A DNA stretch of 64,000 nt from Paraburkholderia sp. IMGN_8 (GTDB taxonomy: Bacteria > Pseudomonadota > Gammaproteobacteria > Burkholderiales > Burkholderiaceae): NCBI RefSeq assembly GCF_038050405.1, contig NZ_CP150900.1, positions 3,720,001-3,784,000 of the forward strand, read 5' to 3'. A program made the translations under genes and the position numbers. Below the pieces are notes generated by a model, which had not been told where the DNA came from, did not search any database, and saw only the letters and a program-made list of their open reading frames with translations. This document shows positions 28,169 to 36,262 of this stretch, in pieces. How positions within the stretch are numbered: position 1 is the stretch's first letter; every line of letters starts with the position of its first letter.

Positions 28169-29554
28169 TTAGTAAGCGTTTCGATGCCTCAGTCCCTCGA
28201 CGATCGTCACGCCGATAATCCGCATGTCGAGTGCGAACGACCAATGCCCCAGGTAGTACAGGTCATGGGCGACGCGACGCTCCATTTTCTCGATGCGGTC
28301 GGTTTCGCCACGAAAGCCGTTGATCTGCGCCCAGCCGGTAATGCCCGGCTTGATTCGATAGCGATTGATGTAGCCGGCGACCACCTTCTGATAGAGGTCG
28401 TCGTGCTCGAGCGCATGGGGACGCGGTCCTACGACCGACATGTCGCCACGCAGCACGTTGAAGAACTGCGGCAATTCATCGAGGCTCGTGCGGCGTAGAA
28501 ACGCACCGACTTTCGTGACGCGCGGATCGTTGCGCGTCGCCTGGCTGAGGGTGCCTTTTTCCTCGGTATGCGGACGCATCGAGCGAAACTTGTAGATCGT
28601 GAATACGCGCCCGTCCGCGCCTTTGCGCTTCTGCTTGAACAGCACAGGACCACGCGACGAAAGCTTTACCGCGATCGCGATCGCGATCAGGATCGGTGCG
28701 AGGCCGATCAATGCGGTCGCCGCGAACAAGCGGTCGAAGATTTCCTTCTTCAGCATCGAACTGGCGGACAACGGCGATGCGACGAGGTTGATCGCCGGCA
28801 CACCGAGCAGATCGATGACGCCGCTGCCGTCGAACAGCGCAATACTGCGCACGTCCGGCATGAAGCGGATATTCACCAGATCGTCGCGAAACTCGCTGAT
28901 CAGCTTGCAGATCAGCGGCTCTTCGGCGAGCGACAACGTGAGCCAAAGCTCGTGCACATCGTTGGTTCGAATGTAGCCGGCGAGCGCATCCACCGAATCG
29001 AACACAGGCACTCGCGCGCTGGTGACAGCAGACACCTCAGGGTGCGTGTTGTAGACGGCCGTGGCGCGAAAACCCGTGCCGGGCGCCGAATCGATCCGCC
29101 GAATGATCGCGTCGCATTGCGAGCCGCTGCCGACAATCGCGACCTGATGCAGGTTCAAGCCGGCGCTGCGTGCGCGCGCCAGTACTGCATGCGTGATCAA
29201 ACGGTAGGCGATCAGCAGGCCGCCGGTCACCGCGGTCCAGTAGGAGAACCACAGTCTCGACACGAAGTCGATGCGATGCAGCGAGTACATCAGCACCAGC
29301 GCGCTGCCCTGCACCATCAGCCACGCAAGCGAAACCTGGCCGGCCAGCGACAGCTTCGAACGGCCGCGCCATGATTCGTAGACGCCGAACGCCGGAAAGG
29401 TGGCCAGCGCAAACGCTGCGGAAAACATCACCAGCGCCCAATAGAAACCGGATTGGGCGAGGTAATCGAAACGGATCTGGGACGCCACCGCCGCTCCCGC
29501 GAGCACTAACGCAACATCGAACACTCGCGCGAGCAAATCCTGAAACTTGCGCAT
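28169..29554 (-). CDS. Undecaprenyl-phosphate sugar-1-phosphate transferase (WbaP/WcaJ type)
   Basis: Starts repeat-unit assembly by moving a hexose-1-phosphate, most often glucose-1-phosphate, onto undecaprenyl phosphate. The 461 residues hold four N-terminal membrane helices, a CoA-binding-like cytoplasmic domain (about 135-240), a re-entrant helix (about 270-295) and the catalytic domain with 'VFTIYKFRSMR', 'RRTSLDELPQFFNVLRGDMS', 'VGPRPHALEH' and 'KPGITGWAQINGFRGET'. These motifs are invariant in polyisoprenyl-phosphate hexose-1-P transferases. Second gene of the core operon; 53 bases separate it from manC. Confidence 0.95.
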   Translation of the reverse strand: MRKFQDLLARVFDVALVLAGAAVASQIRFDYLAQSGFYWALVMFSAAFALATFPAFGVYESWRGRSKLSLAGQVSLAWLMVQGSALVLMYSLHRIDFVSRLWFSYWTAVTGGLLIAYRLITHAVLARARSAGLNLHQVAIVGSGSQCDAIIRRIDSAPGTGFRATAVYNTHPEVSAVTSARVPVFDSVDALAGYIRTNDVHELWLTLSLAEEPLICKLISEFRDDLVNIRFMPDVRSIALFDGSGVIDLLGVPAINLVASPLSASSMLKKEIFDRLFAATALIGLAPILIAIAIAVKLSSRGPVLFKQKRKGADGRVFTIYKFRSMRPHTEEKGTLSQATRNDPRVTKVGAFLRRTSLDELPQFFNVLRGDMSVVGPRPHALEHDDLYQKVVAGYINRYRIKPGITGWAQINGFRGETDRIEKMERRVAHDLYYLGHWSFALDMRIIGVTIVEGLRHRNAY

Positions 29555-29607
29555 TTTGCTTACCTCGTTCTTACCGTTCTTTTCCGCAGATGATTCCCGG
29601 CCCGCTG

Positions 29608-31158
29608 TTAGGAGCAGCGGCCGTAGCTGTCGTTGAACCTCACAATGTCGTCTTCACCCAGATAGGTGCCTGACTGGACTTCAATGATTTCGAGCGGCAC
29701 TTTCCCCGGGTTCTCGAGCCGGTGACGTGTGCCGAGTGGAATAAAGGTCGATTCGTTTTCGCTCAGCAGAAACTGCTCGTCGCCGCGCGTGACGAGCGCC
29801 GTGCCGCGCACGACGACCCAGTGTTCGGCCCGATGGTGATGCAACTGCAATGAGAGCTGGGCGCCCGGCGTGACGACAATGCGCTTGACCTGGAAGCGCT
29901 CGCCACGGTCGATGGAATCGTAGAAACCCCATGGGCGGCGCACCTTGCGATGCGCATCGGCCTCGGGCGCGTGCTGCGCCTTGATGCGCGCCACCAGCCC
30001 CTTCACGTCCTGCACATGGGAGCGATCGACCACGAGCACGGCGTCGGCTGTTTCGACCACCACGACGTTGTTGGTGCCGACACAGGCGACCAGCCGCCCT
30101 TCCGAATGGGCGTAAGTCGACACCGCACCTTCGAAAGTCACGCGGCCGCGGCCGGCGTTACCGCACGAGTCCTTCTCCATCGCGGCCCAGACCGCGTCCC
30201 AGGAACCCAGATCCGACCAGCCCGCATCGAGCCGTACGACGACACCGGCGGGGTTCGGGCCAGACGCCGTACCTGCGTCTGCGTCTGTGTCTGTTGCACC
30301 CAGACGCTCCATCACCGCGTAATCGATCGAGTTCGCAGGCGCGCTCAGAAAAGCCTCCACCAGCGGACGGAAATACGCGCCTTCAGTATGGCCGTTTGCG
30401 AATGCGCGCTCGCACGCGGCGTGCATGTCGGGCTGCAGGCGTTGCAAGGTATCGAGCCAGACCCGCGCCCGCACGATGAAAATGCCGCTGTTCCACCAAT
30501 AGGTGCCGGCCGCCACATACTGCTCCGCGATTTCTTCCGCCGGCTTCTCGACGAAACCGTCGATCGCATAGCCGCCGTCAGGCAACTCGGCGCCAATGCG
30601 GATATAGCCGAAGCCGGTATCGGGACGGGTCGGCGGCACGCCCAGCGTGGCGATCGCGCCCTGTTCCGCGTGCCTGGCGGCGCTTTCGAGTGCGCCTTGC
30701 AATGCGCGCACATCGGCAATCGAATGGTCGGCCGGCATCACGATGAGAATGGCGTCGTCTCCGTCCGCACACGCGAGCGACGCGGCGAGCGTCAACGCCG
30801 GCGCCGTATCGCGTCGCGCGGGTTCGACAATCAGACGCGCATTGACGCCGTTTTCATGAAGCTGCTCCGCGATCACAAACCGGTGCTCCTCGCCGCAGAC
30901 GATGATCGGCGCAGCATCCACGTTCCAGCCCGCGGGAAATCCGTCCATGCGTCGCGCGGTCGCCTGCAACAGCGAGTCGGAGCCAACCACGTCGATCAGT
31001 TGTTTCGGATAGTTTTCGCGCGACACCGGCCACAGCCGCGTACCCGAGCCACCCGCAAGAATTACCGGCACGATCCGCGTGCAACGCACCCAGGTTGTCC
31101 CGGCGCAAGTACCATCCGGGCCAACCGACGCACCACTCACCGTCCCATTCGTCAACAT
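29608..31158 (-). CDS. manC: Mannose-1-phosphate guanylyltransferase/mannose-6-phosphate isomerase
   Basis: A bifunctional enzyme of 516 residues supplying GDP-mannose. The nucleotidyltransferase domain begins with 'IVPVILAGGSGTRLWPVSRE' followed by 'YPKQLI'; 'GFVEKP' is the sugar-binding loop; the C-terminal cupin isomerase domain has '[20 protein letters not shown]' with its metal-binding histidines. The ATG at 31158 follows AAGGA by eight bases; a GTG at 31182 in the same frame lacks a site, and a GTG at 31089 would still keep the fold. First gene of the core operon, 92 bases after the AraC-type regulator. A decayed copy of its last domain is at 2407-2826. Confidence 0.95.
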   Translation of the reverse strand: MLTNGTVSGASVGPDGTCAGTTWVRCTRIVPVILAGGSGTRLWPVSRENYPKQLIDVVGSDSLLQATARRMDGFPAGWNVDAAPIIVCGEEHRFVIAEQLHENGVNARLIVEPARRDTAPALTLAASLACADGDDAILIVMPADHSIADVRALQGALESAARHAEQGAIATLGVPPTRPDTGFGYIRIGAELPDGGYAIDGFVEKPAEEIAEQYVAAGTYWWNSGIFIVRARVWLDTLQRLQPDMHAACERAFANGHTEGAYFRPLVEAFLSAPANSIDYAVMERLGATDTDADAGTASGPNPAGVVVRLDAGWSDLGSWDAVWAAMEKDSCGNAGRGRVTFEGAVSTYAHSEGRLVACVGTNNVVVVETADAVLVVDRSHVQDVKGLVARIKAQHAPEADAHRKVRRPWGFYDSIDRGERFQVKRIVVTPGAQLSLQLHHHRAEHWVVVRGTALVTRGDEQFLLSENESTFIPLGTRHRLENPGKVPLEIIEVQSGTYLGEDDIVRFNDSYGRCS

Positions 31159-31249
31159 ATTCGCATTCCTTACAATCCACAATAGTCCGCAGAAGTACTT
31201 ACCGAACCACTGCGCCGTGGGCGCGATCAGCTAGGGAGCATCGCGTGCG

Positions 31250-32233
31250 CTATTCGCCTACCATCCGGCGGCTCTGAATCCGGAACTCCGTGGGAGAAAT
31301 TCTCATACGTTTGCGGAACACCTTGGCGAGCCGGTCACCGTTGCCCATGCCGGTGCGACGGGCAATCTTGTCGACTGGCAATTCCGATTCGGTCAACAGA
31401 CTGCAGGTCACCGCAAGGCGTTCGTGCAACAGGAAACTCGAGGGCGTGATGCCCATTTCCATCTTGAAGCGGCGCAGGAAGTTGCGCTCGCTCATCGCGG
31501 CGAACTGGGCAGCGTCGGCGATCGAAATAGCCTGCTGGCAATTCTCTTGCAGCCAGCGAGCCGCCGCGCGGACTTTGTCGCCGGCGCTCAAGCCGCCGTC
31601 TTCGCCAAGCAGCGGCGCAAGATTCGCGCAGGAGTCGGCAAGCAGACGTTCTGCAACGGTGCGTGCAGCGGCTCCGCCAAGATCGCGCTTGACCATCGCA
31701 AGCGCGCTTCTCATCGACTCGAGCCTGTCGCCCGTGTCGCCGTTCTGCTCTATCTGGCGCGGCGGTATGGGTTGTTGGCGGAAATCGCCGGATTCCTTAC
31801 TGTCGGCCAACGACGCGGCCTCCAGCAGCGCGCGTCCTTCTCCGATCGGACGAACCATGCCCGTGTTGCGGCGAACGCGCCGAAGCCACGCGATCAGCCG
31901 TTCGTCGGTAGAGGCTGCGAACGCGCCTTTACCGCCGGCGACATACAACGCGTCGAAGCCGCCGTAGTGCCGGGCGTCGAGCCCGTCCGTCCAGACGCGT
32001 AATGCGGAGGAACAGGTCACCATGCCGCCGTCGGCCGACAGGAAGGAGACGTCGTACAGCCATCCGCCGGAGCCGGACGAGGCAAGCTCGTTGGCTGCCT
32101 GGAACACTTCGGCAACGACGCCGGCGCCCAGCAGCGAGCATTCGTTGAACATCAGTATCGCAACGCGGCGCGCACCCTTGTTCGGCGCGTGCACCCAGCG
32201 CAGCATTGCAGACTCGAGACTCGCACAGGTCAT
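31250..32233 (-). CDS. AraC-family regulator with degenerate DJ-1/PfpI N-domain
   Basis: A 327-residue regulator of the GlxA/FtrA class. The N-terminal half has the DJ-1/PfpI fold ('VAILMFNECSLLGAGVVAEVFQAANEL', 'FDALYVAGGKGAFAAS'), but the expected Cys elbow (G-x-C-x-G) is replaced around 'VRPIGEGRALLEAAS', so it is a sensor rather than an enzyme. The C-terminal double HTH (about 225-320) has 'SIADAAQFAAMSERNFLRRFKMEMGITPSSFLLHERL' and 'VDKIARRTGMGNGDRLAKVFRKRMRISPTEFR'. GAGAGG lies six bases before the ATG at 32233; another ATG at 32239 is too close to it. Co-directional with manC 92 bases away, so it probably regulates, and may be co-transcribed with, the core operon. Confidence 0.9.
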   Translation of the reverse strand: MTCASLESAMLRWVHAPNKGARRVAILMFNECSLLGAGVVAEVFQAANELASSGSGGWLYDVSFLSADGGMVTCSSALRVWTDGLDARHYGGFDALYVAGGKGAFAASTDERLIAWLRRVRRNTGMVRPIGEGRALLEAASLADSKESGDFRQQPIPPRQIEQNGDTGDRLESMRSALAMVKRDLGGAAARTVAERLLADSCANLAPLLGEDGGLSAGDKVRAAARWLQENCQQAISIADAAQFAAMSERNFLRRFKMEMGITPSSFLLHERLAVTCSLLTESELPVDKIARRTGMGNGDRLAKVFRKRMRISPTEFRIQSRRMVGE

Positions 32234-33047
32234 AGTCATCCTCTCACCAGAAAACGGATCTACTTTTCACCTTGAACGACCGGCACAGAGGCGTGCTCTG
32301 TGCGGTGCATCATAGCCATGCCGAATCCAGCATTTAACCGCCATGACCGAAAGCGCAGACAATTTGGCGCTTGGCCATGGGGGTCGGCCAGTTATTTTCG
32401 GAACGACCGTCGACCACCAATTTTTCAACTAATTAAAAATTCAATTCTGCATATGAATAAATTTACATTTCGCGAATCTTATATGTGTATTAATTGCGTT
32501 TTTTGTGCGCCACCACACATACAATCGCTTCTCGAAATGCTTGAACATCTGTTTGATCAATCCAACATCCTGTTGATTTGAAGTGACTTTTTTCCACCAA
32601 ACCGACAGAATGAGCGCAGCCGCCTTAGCTCTACAGCGCTTTGCCGCCGGGAATAAGACAGCGGACTTTCTTCCGACGATACAATTAGGCCGCTAGGATA
32701 TCTAAAGCGAGCCTCAAATATAAACGCTTTTTAGCAAGACGAAATTATTTAATTCATTGCTATTGGGACTTAGGAATATAAACGTAACGATTAATGTTTC
32801 AAACGTGAAACACGCAAGTAAGACAACTTCAGACCGTACGGCAATAGACGGGCCAGTGGCGGATTCTGTCGTGTGCGATACGGTATATTTCCGCCGCCAG
32901 ATTGCGGAAATACACTATGCGGTTTACGCAACAGATCGCGACGCGAGGTAGCCGAAGGCGGGTCTGGCCTGGTGAAGTAGCAGTTCGCCGACGCGCGCGA
33001 GCGCATTTTTGCCGTGGCGGCACGCACTGAACGAGGATGGGGAATAC
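32234..33047. other. AT-rich divergent regulatory region
   Basis: About 810 bases between the AraC-type gene (minus) and the glycoside-hydrolase-like gene (plus). The central part, about 32400-32860, is markedly richer in A and T than its surroundings and holds no supported gene. It must contain promoters for both neighbours. The one dyad noticed is listed separately at 32795-32812. Confidence 0.5.
32795..32812. promoter_or_regulatory. Operator-like inverted repeat
   Basis: A perfect inverted repeat TGTTTCA-AACG-TGAAACA, seven bases per arm with a four-base spacer, about 235 bases upstream of the gene at 33048 and 560 bases from the AraC start. The size and spacing fit a dimeric regulator site. 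Which protein binds is unknown. Confidence 0.4.
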
Positions 33048-35324
33048 ATGCCGAACGTACGCGAATATCGCGCGCTGCGAACGCTCGCCAGCGCCATTGC
33101 CACCTGGACCACTGGGCAGCATGTCGCCGCCTGGGCGGCGGTGTTTGTCATCGGCCTGGCCGGCGCAAACTGCAACGCGGCTGGCGCTTCTGAGCAGGAC
33201 GGCGCGAGCAATGCCGAAGTCATTGCCGACAGCGCCGCCAACATCACAGCCGACGGCCGGACATGGCAGCCGTGCGCGGCGGAAAACGAAACTTGCCGGT
33301 TCACCGGCACGCGCGACGTGCTGTACGGCACGGCCGAGCGGCACGTGGTCAAGACTCTCTCGAACGGCACCGAATGCAGCAACAGCGTATTCGGCGACCC
33401 GGCATTCGGCGAGAACAAACGCTGCGCCATTGCGCTCCTCGCGAGCAAAGACGCACCACAGCGTGCGGCGCCGGAAGCGGCTGCCGCGCGCTTAGCAATG
33501 CGCGTACCTGGCGGCCAGGGGCTACGTTGCGCCGCACCCTCCACACAGAGTGGCGCGGCCGGCAACGGCGATCTGCTCGAAGCGGACACGCCGAGCGACG
33601 GAACACGCCTGTTCGCATCAGGCAAGCCGTTTGCAGTCGCATTCACCACGCGCCCCACGCAAAGCGATACGCTCAACTGGCAGATACGCGACAGCTGGAA
33701 TGCTGTGCGCGCAAGCGGCCGCTTCCCCGTCCCCGCGGGCGCCACCCTATCGACGCTCACTTGTGCGTCGACGCTCGCCGGCTACTTTGCGATTTCCGCT
33801 TCGCTTGAACGTGCACACGGACAGCTCGAGTCGCGCGGCACACGTCCGGCGGGCATCGTCTCTTTCGGTGTGCTGCCCGACACGTCCGCCACATTGCCGC
33901 CGGTAAGCTTCCCGCACGAAGACCTGCGTCGATTCGGCGGACAAGGCACCGCCTATCTGGCGCCCGGGCAGCACTGCTGCGATGGCGACGGCTATCGGCC
34001 GGTGTATACGGCGCTCGGCCTGTCGTGGGCGAACGACAATCGCAACTGGTATATGGAGGAGCCCGAAAAAGCCGGCACGTTCGATCCCGCGGCCAGGCAG
34101 CTGATCTCCTTCTTCCGGCGCGGCGACATCATGCGTCTGATCCAGCTCGACGGGATTCCCAAGTGGGCAAGCCCGACCGGCAAGGAGACTCACAGCTATG
34201 CGCCGACCTCGCTCACGCAATTCAAGGACTACATGGCCAAAGTGGGCACGGAGTCGAACCGCGTACGGTTGGCTTATTTCCCCAGGCAGCGGGACAACTA
34301 TTATCAGGTGACCTGGGAGCCTGACGCGGATGGCGGGCTGCCGTGGCGCGACACCGACGCGAATTTCGTCGCGTTGTACGAGGCAGTCTGGCGCGGCATC
34401 CACTCGACCGATCCGCACGCCGTGGTGATGGGTTTGACCTACTCGTCGGTACAAGGCAACGTCCAGTGGCTCGGCCGGCTGGGTCCGCTCGGTATCGGCC
34501 GCTACCTGGATGGCCTGAGCATTCACGGCTACTACGATGCGGGGACGACTCCGTCGCATCCGCCCGAGCGGCTCGCCAATGCAAGCGATCCGGCCGTGGC
34601 GGCCAATGCGCTGCCCGCAGCGATGCGCGCGCTGCGCCACCAGATGCACCAGTACCTGAAGCCCGGTGCGCCGCTGTTCGTGACCGAAACCGGCATCAGC
34701 TACGACATCGGCGAATCCTACGGCAAAAACTATCCGGGCTGGAACGTGCTGTACGCACAGGCTGCCGTCGTCGCGCGCACGCACCTGATCCTGCTGGGCG
34801 AAGGCGCGGACATGACCTACCTTTTCTATCTCGCGGATATGCCGGACGCCGCGCCCGGCTACGGGCTCTTCTTCGAGCTCGATCATCCGACCGGCGCCTA
34901 CGGGCCGGCTCGCATCAGCCCGAAGCCCGCTGCGCTCGCGACCGCGGCGATGACCCGGATCATCGACGGAACCGAGACGCTCGGGCCGCTCAAGGGCGTG
35001 CCCAACGGTGTCTATGCCTACGCATTCCGCCGCATCGGCGGCGGCAAGGTGGTGACCGCGCTCTGGACGCACGACAACGAAAAGTGGAACGCCAAGGCGG
35101 GTTTTAGTACGAGCCAGAACGTCGATTATCGTCTGAGGGTCGATGCGCCGGGCACGTCGGGCGAAGTCACCGCGTTCGACATGATGGGAAACGCGTCGAC
35201 ACTGCCGTATCGCGACGGTGTGGCCAGCCTCAAGCTGTCCCCGGCGCCTATCTATGTGGTCTCCGCCAACGCAGAGGTTTTCAGGGACGCGGTCATGACG
35301 CCGGAGGGCTACGCGCCGCGATAA
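33048..35324 (+). CDS. Exported clan GH-A-like glycoside hydrolase with Cys-rich domain
   Basis: A 758-residue secreted protein. The ATG at 33048 has GGGGA just upstream. A signal-like hydrophobic stretch (about 25-47) is followed by a Cys-rich module at about 70-130 ('WQPCAAENETCRFTGTRDVLYG', 'CSNSVFGDPAFGENKRC'), a type seen on extracellular carbohydrate-active proteins, then a beta-sandwich region (about 175-270) and a TIM-barrel-like domain. Candidate catalytic glutamates are Glu424 in 'YYQVTWEPD' and Glu547 in 'PLFVTETGISYD', the spacing and contexts expected of clan GH-A acid/base and nucleophile, though the first lacks the usual N-E-P. Its C-terminal two thirds align with the lipoprotein at 40452. 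Likely trims the cognate EPS; substrate unknown. Confidence 0.8.
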   Translation: MPNVREYRALRTLASAIATWTTGQHVAAWAAVFVIGLAGANCNAAGASEQDGASNAEVIADSAANITADGRTWQPCAAENETCRFTGTRDVLYGTAERHVVKTLSNGTECSNSVFGDPAFGENKRCAIALLASKDAPQRAAPEAAAARLAMRVPGGQGLRCAAPSTQSGAAGNGDLLEADTPSDGTRLFASGKPFAVAFTTRPTQSDTLNWQIRDSWNAVRASGRFPVPAGATLSTLTCASTLAGYFAISASLERAHGQLESRGTRPAGIVSFGVLPDTSATLPPVSFPHEDLRRFGGQGTAYLAPGQHCCDGDGYRPVYTALGLSWANDNRNWYMEEPEKAGTFDPAARQLISFFRRGDIMRLIQLDGIPKWASPTGKETHSYAPTSLTQFKDYMAKVGTESNRVRLAYFPRQRDNYYQVTWEPDADGGLPWRDTDANFVALYEAVWRGIHSTDPHAVVMGLTYSSVQGNVQWLGRLGPLGIGRYLDGLSIHGYYDAGTTPSHPPERLANASDPAVAANALPAAMRALRHQMHQYLKPGAPLFVTETGISYDIGESYGKNYPGWNVLYAQAAVVARTHLILLGEGADMTYLFYLADMPDAAPGYGLFFELDHPTGAYGPARISPKPAALATAAMTRIIDGTETLGPLKGVPNGVYAYAFRRIGGGKVVTALWTHDNEKWNAKAGFSTSQNVDYRLRVDAPGTSGEVTAFDMMGNASTLPYRDGVASLKLSPAPIYVVSANAEVFRDAVMTPEGYAPR

Positions 35325-35473
35325 GCGCCCGCGTGCAGCGCGTCGGCAGATACCAGCCGATGTCGAGAAGTGACGATACTTCGGCGTGTCGTGACAGGGC
35401 CGCCTGCCTTTTGCTCGCGTAAACTCCAGGCGGGTACTGGTTCGCATGCGTATCAACGCGCTGGAGCCTGAAG

Positions 35474-35623
35474 ATGAACGGCCTCGTATGGACCATGCTG
35501 GTGCTTGCCGCGATGATCGGTTCATTGCTCTTCGCCACGGTCGGCGCGATCGTTCTTGCGCTGTTGCTGGGGAATGTTTCCGACCGGCTTACTAAAGACG
35601 GCGCGGACCATCACGACTACTAG
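35474..35623 (+). CDS. Small single-pass membrane protein, 49 residues
   Basis: A short reading frame with GGAG seven bases before the ATG. The protein is one long hydrophobic helix (residues about 4-36, with 'LVLAAMIGSLLFATVGAIVLALLL') and a charged tail ending 'KDGADHHDY'. It sits 149 bases after the hydrolase-like gene and 48 bases before the GDP-mannose hydrolase gene, in the same direction. No family recognised; it could be a small partner of a membrane enzyme of the locus. Confidence 0.6.
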   Translation: MNGLVWTMLVLAAMIGSLLFATVGAIVLALLLGNVSDRLTKDGADHHDY

Positions 35624-35671
35624 CGCCCGATGTTCAACCGCTGTTCCTCCGCCCAACCCGCAGGAGATGCC

Positions 35672-36133
35672 ATGCTGGCAGAGATCGATTTCCTCGACGT
35701 GCTCCGTCTGACGCCTCTGGTCGCGATCGATCTGATCGTCAAGGATTCCGCGGGCCGCGTGTTGCTTGGCCGTCGCCGCAACCGCCCCGCTCGCGGCACA
35801 TGGTTCGTGCCCGGCGGGCGCATTCTCAAGGACGAAACACTCGACGCGGCGTTCGCCCGCATCGTCGATGCCGAACTGGGCGTCGCGACACTCCAACGCT
35901 CAGTCGCTTGCTTCGAAGGGGTATTCGAGCACCACTACAACGACAACTTCGCAGCCGAGCCGGATATCTCGACCCACTACATCGTCCTCGCTTATTCGCT
36001 GCCGCTCGGCAGCCTCCGCAGCTCTGCGCCGGTCGGACGATTCGATCAGCACAGCGAGTATCGATGGCTCACGCCTGCCGAATTGCTGGCGTGCGACGAC
36101 GTCCACGAGAATACCAAGGCGTATTTCCGCTAG
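35672..36133 (+). CDS. gmm: GDP-mannose mannosyl hydrolase (Nudix)
   Basis: A 153-residue Nudix-type enzyme that splits GDP-mannose to GDP and mannose and so balances the GDP-sugar pool. 'PLVAIDLIVKDSAGRVLLGRRRNRPARGTWFVPGGRI' and 'FEHHYNDNFAAEPDISTHYIVLAY' are the WcaH/Gmm signatures. The Nudix box is modified in the way known for this enzyme: 'GGRILKDETLDAAFARIVDAELG' lacks the usual E-x-x-E-E core. AGGAG lies five bases before the ATG at 35672. Found with gmd and fcl in colanic-acid-type loci. Confidence 0.93.
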   Translation: MLAEIDFLDVLRLTPLVAIDLIVKDSAGRVLLGRRRNRPARGTWFVPGGRILKDETLDAAFARIVDAELGVATLQRSVACFEGVFEHHYNDNFAAEPDISTHYIVLAYSLPLGSLRSSAPVGRFDQHSEYRWLTPAELLACDDVHENTKAYFR

Positions 36134-36262
36134 CGCATGCGGGGCCGGCATGGGCTTATGCGCTTTTGCCGGCGCGCAATCCGACTCCTACTGTGAGTTC
36201 GCCAACGTGCCGGGCCAAACAGCTGCAGTAAGATCGAGCTCACCGTCAGGGCTCGAATCCAC

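Noticed and set aside
5242..31158. Cepacian (bce) cluster
   Set aside because: Core export genes fit, but UDP-glucose dehydrogenase and tyrosine phosphatase are absent and a GDP-L-fucose branch is present instead.
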